This document shows positions 61,604 to 64,000 of a stretch of 64,000 bases of DNA, in pieces. The DNA is from Pigmentibacter sp. JX0631 (GTDB lineage: Bacteria > Bdellovibrionota_B > Oligoflexia > Silvanigrellales > Silvanigrellaceae), in NCBI RefSeq assembly GCF_029873255.1, contig NZ_CP123622.1, forward strand, positions 2,455,001 through 2,519,000, written 5' to 3'. Within the stretch, counting starts at the first letter, position 1. Each line of letters opens with the position of its first letter. A program made the position numbers and the translations under genes. The notes under the pieces are model-generated. The model was not told the DNA's origin. It did not search any database and worked only from the letters and a program-made list of their open reading frames with translations.

Positions 61604-63190
61604 TTATCCGCTGTCTATATTATTAAATTCTTTTGGGGTAAAGACGTTTTTCCCAGCATGAATATCCTTAACAAGCATTGAAAAATATTCTCTAGGATTT
61701 ATTCCATTTAATTTACAAGACTCTACAAGAGTAAACATAATAGATGCTGTTTTTGCACCTTGTTTTGAATGAGTTCCATACCAAGTTTTTCTTCCTATAA
61801 CAGGACTTCTAAGTTGTCTTTCTTGGTGATTATTATCAATGGGCAATTCAATATTTTCGATAAATCTTGTAAGCCCTTCATAGTTTTTTAAAAAATAGTT
61901 TATAGCGATTGCTAGTGTACTTTGAGCAGAAACTCCTTGTAACAATTTTTTTCCTATTATCTTCATGTCTTCAAAGAGTGCTTTCATTTGATTTCTATTT
62001 TTTTGCAGTAGTTGAGGATCTTTTTTTCCATCTGATTCTAACCTATAAATTTCATGATACTGTTCAATGAAGAATTTACTTTCAGGGAATTTTTCAGCTT
62101 CCATGAATTTGCGACGACTATGCGCATTGCAATAAATATTTTTAATTAATGGAATATTTTTATTCTCTCGCTTTTTATTTACTTCTGTTGTTGATTTAAC
62201 GTAACCGGAATAAATGTCACTGACTAAATATTCACACTTAGATTTGCCAAGAATCTCAGAAGCGACATCGCCTGATCTGGTATTCCTGATTTCAAAGTAT
62301 GAGCTTTGTTTGTTGGAAAATCCCCATAAATACCAGCTCTTTTTTTCATCTCCTTCTAACATGCGGTGAGGGGTTTCATCCGCATGTAATACGTTTGAAG
62401 ATAATATTTCTTCCTTTACTTTATTATATGCCAGTTCAACATATTCGGCTAGTTTATGTGTCGTACCTATTAAACTATTGGGTGGTAAATCCACAAAGCC
62501 TTCACGCCCTGCTATTGAACTGTATCTTTCAATAGGGATGAGATCACAGTACTTTGTCATTGCAACATCGACTATCATTTCGTCACTATAAACTGAACTT
62601 GGTATTATTTTTTTAGGAGTAGGAGCAGTCTTAATATCTCCATGACATTTGGTACACCGGTATTTATGTCGCTTTTGTTTTATTATGTAGTAATCTTTTG
62701 GCTCTGTTGTTAAAAACTCACTATCTTCAGTCATTCCAGAATCACGCATTTGTGAACCACAGCAGTTGCAAATAGGCAGTTCCTTAAATTCTACATGTTC
62801 TTCAATTATTTCTGCTTCAGGATATCGCTCAGATGGAAGTCTTTTAATTTCTTTGGCACGTTTTTTTGAGCTGTTTTTCTTTATATTATCAGATGGTTCC
62901 GAAGTATTTTTATCTTTTACAATCCTTTCAGATTTTTCTCTAAATATCCTTCGTCTAAGTAATACAAGTTGCCCCTCAACTTCAACAATTTTATCCAGTA
63001 ACTCTTTATTATGCTTTTTTAAGCTATCTCGTTCTTCAAGAATGAGATTGTGTTTTTGAATAAATTCATTATGAGAATTTAATATTTTCTCAGTATATTT
63101 CTTTTGATTTTCAAAGAATTCAATCAGCTGTTTGCTATTGAATTTTAAAAGATCATTCGCGGTAATTTTTTCGAATAGATTTTTTTCCAT
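61604..63190 (-). CDS. tnpC: IS66 transposase TnpC, second copy
   Basis: 528 residues, nearly identical to the copy at 31952 (differences such as Q to K in V-N-K-K-R-E-N and H to D near the end in L-V-K-D-I-H). Zinc-finger and DDE residues are all retained (H-A-D-E-T, V-S-D-I-Y, D-N-N-H-Q-E-R-Q). Intact and potentially active. Confidence 0.95.
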   Translation of the reverse strand: MEKNLFEKITANDLLKFNSKQLIEFFENQKKYTEKILNSHNEFIQKHNLILEERDSLKKHNKELLDKIVEVEGQLVLLRRRIFREKSERIVKDKNTSEPSDNIKKNSSKKRAKEIKRLPSERYPEAEIIEEHVEFKELPICNCCGSQMRDSGMTEDSEFLTTEPKDYYIIKQKRHKYRCTKCHGDIKTAPTPKKIIPSSVYSDEMIVDVAMTKYCDLIPIERYSSIAGREGFVDLPPNSLIGTTHKLAEYVELAYNKVKEEILSSNVLHADETPHRMLEGDEKKSWYLWGFSNKQSSYFEIRNTRSGDVASEILGKSKCEYLVSDIYSGYVKSTTEVNKKRENKNIPLIKNIYCNAHSRRKFMEAEKFPESKFFIEQYHEIYRLESDGKKDPQLLQKNRNQMKALFEDMKIIGKKLLQGVSAQSTLAIAINYFLKNYEGLTRFIENIELPIDNNHQERQLRSPVIGRKTWYGTHSKQGAKTASIMFTLVESCKLNGINPREYFSMLVKDIHAGKNVFTPKEFNNIDSG

Positions 63191-63221
63191 TCGCGCAAGA
63201 TAACACCTAGTTCATTAAATT

Positions 63222-63597
63222 TCAAGTGTTTGATTTGGTTATGTATTTTCTAATTTCTGCAGGACTTTCAACAAATCTTTTGTTTAGATCTGTTCCTTCA
63301 AAAAATAAACTAAATTCAGCTTGAGTAAGAATAATTTCTTTTTTATACCTCGGATTTATTCTTGAAAATAAACCTTTTTCTAGCCTTTTGGATATGATTA
63401 CGAGTCCAGTACCATCATAATAAAGGCACTTACTTACAAGAAGACCTTTTCTTATTTATAAATAAAAATAAATGTCCCGAAAAAGGATCCTTACGAAGAA
63501 CATTTTTTGCGCGATTAAATAACCCATCATACGATTCTCGCATATCCGTGGGACTCTTATTTACATATATCTTTGTTCTTCTATTAAAATTAATCAT
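63222..63597 (-). pseudogene. tnpB: IS66 tnpB, second copy, frameshifted by a 4-base duplication
   Basis: The start overlaps tnpA by 4 bases. The frame stays open through N-K-K-R-S-S-C-K and then meets TAA because TAAG is duplicated (plus-strand CTTACTTA near 63428-63435). TnpB continues in the next frame (C-L-Y-Y-D-G) to 63222. The lesion differs from that in copy 1 but leaves the same frame offset. Confidence 0.85.
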
Positions 63598-63983
63598 GCG
63601 CTTTTCTTTAAATAATCCAATAAAAAATCTATGTTTGAAAATCGAATCAATTTACCACCTGGTAACACTAACTCTGCAGCACCACATACAGATGTTGTTA
63701 CTGTTGCATGTTCTGAATTTAAATTTTGTTCCGTTGATATCTTTATTTGTTTAAAATCTTCGTCACTAAAGTGACCTTCTCTTTTTAACCTTTTTGCTTT
63801 ACCAATTAAAGATGCCATTTGGGCATGAGTAAAACCTAAAGTACCATAAAATTCCTTACTAGAACCTGTCCAATTCTCCCATGCTAATAACACTTCAAAC
63901 AATATGTCATCGGGGACATGCTTTAAATACCCTTTATCTGATACATAAGAACTTAACTTCCTTTTTAAGGTTACATTCTCCAT
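63594..63983 (-). CDS. tnpA: IS66 accessory protein TnpA, second copy
   Basis: 129 residues from the ATG at 63983 preceded by AAAGGAG. It differs from the copy at 33936 at only two places (V to L in F-E-V-L-L-A-W, A to G in F-Y-G-T-L). HTH-like segment as in copy 1. Confidence 0.88.
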   Translation of the reverse strand: MENVTLKRKLSSYVSDKGYLKHVPDDILFEVLLAWENWTGSSKEFYGTLGFTHAQMASLIGKAKRLKREGHFSDEDFKQIKISTEQNLNSEHATVTTSVCGAAELVLPGGKLIRFSNIDFLLDYLKKSA

Positions 63984-64000
63984 TATCATCTCCTTTCTCT

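Larger units (their letters stand above)
61487..64000 (-). mobile_element. IS66-family insertion sequence, second copy (right end outside window)
   Basis: It begins with the same GTAAATCGTCG end as the copy at 31848 and carries tnpC, tnpB and tnpA in the same order. The flank CAAATAGC (61479-61486) is the predicted 8-base duplication; its partner should lie just past the window, near 64080. A 13-base insertion near 61540-61555 and scattered substitutions separate it from copy 1. Confidence 0.95.

Overview
The window is a strongly AT-rich Gram-negative chromosome segment. Many products have Sec signal peptides or lipoboxes ending in Cys, and there are outer-membrane beta-barrel candidates, gamma-type house-keeping genes (tuf, greB) and IS66 elements. 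The gene style (many large exported lipoproteins and coiled-coil proteins, ATS1/RCC1-repeat secreted proteins) would fit a Silvanigrellales/Oligoflexia-type bacterium, but that assignment is inference from memory of gene content, not a search.

Left part (1-31 kb) is mostly ordinary chromosome. At 1-2.6 kb an XRE-cupin regulator sits between two paralogous exported NlpC/P60-like proteins. A coiled-coil lipoprotein and an OmpA-like barrel protein follow (3.4-6.4 kb), then a 2-hydroxyacid dehydrogenase and a HAMP-SpoIIE phosphatase. A methionine-salvage operon occupies 9.5-14.4 kb on the minus strand: a GST-pterin dehydratase fusion, mtnP, mtnA, a RuBisCO-like protein and mtnB. Next come tuf with a strong terminator, an exported metallo-beta-lactamase-fold protein, greB, a dienelactone hydrolase, an unknown 603-residue protein, tRNA-Cys, a tandem-HD protein, a gamma-carbonic-anhydrase-like protein, a barrel/lipoprotein pair, and two large paralogous lipoproteins that each have their own promoter and terminator inside long AT-rich gaps.

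Right part (31-64 kb) is an accessory island. It is bordered on both sides by copies of an Rpn/PD-(D/E)XK 'transposase' gene: two intact, two each interrupted by an IS66 element, and one decayed. The left IS66 has an exact 8-bp target duplication. Inside lies the most unusual block. A three-gene module (two exported coiled-coil proteins divergent from an RCC1-repeat protein carrying an R-S-K-R-S motif just after its signal peptide) is present twice in tandem. It is followed by a 1,383-residue lipoprotein and a 2,497-residue SpvB/TcB-Rhs protein with its own signal peptide, a Hint domain and a C-terminal HNH/LHH-type nuclease. Downstream are an overlapping immunity candidate, a SUKH-like protein, a broken orphan toxin tail and three further immunity-like genes. 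A Doc toxin paired with a ribbon-helix-helix-like antitoxin sits among the Rpn copies.

My interpretation is that 36-57.7 kb is an exported Tc/Rhs-type polymorphic toxin locus with dedicated surface partner proteins (RCC1 propellers, coiled coils and a lipoprotein), and that it has been remodelled by gene conversion and mobile nucleases. The individual domains are recognisable. That they work together as one system is a hypothesis based on neighbourhood.
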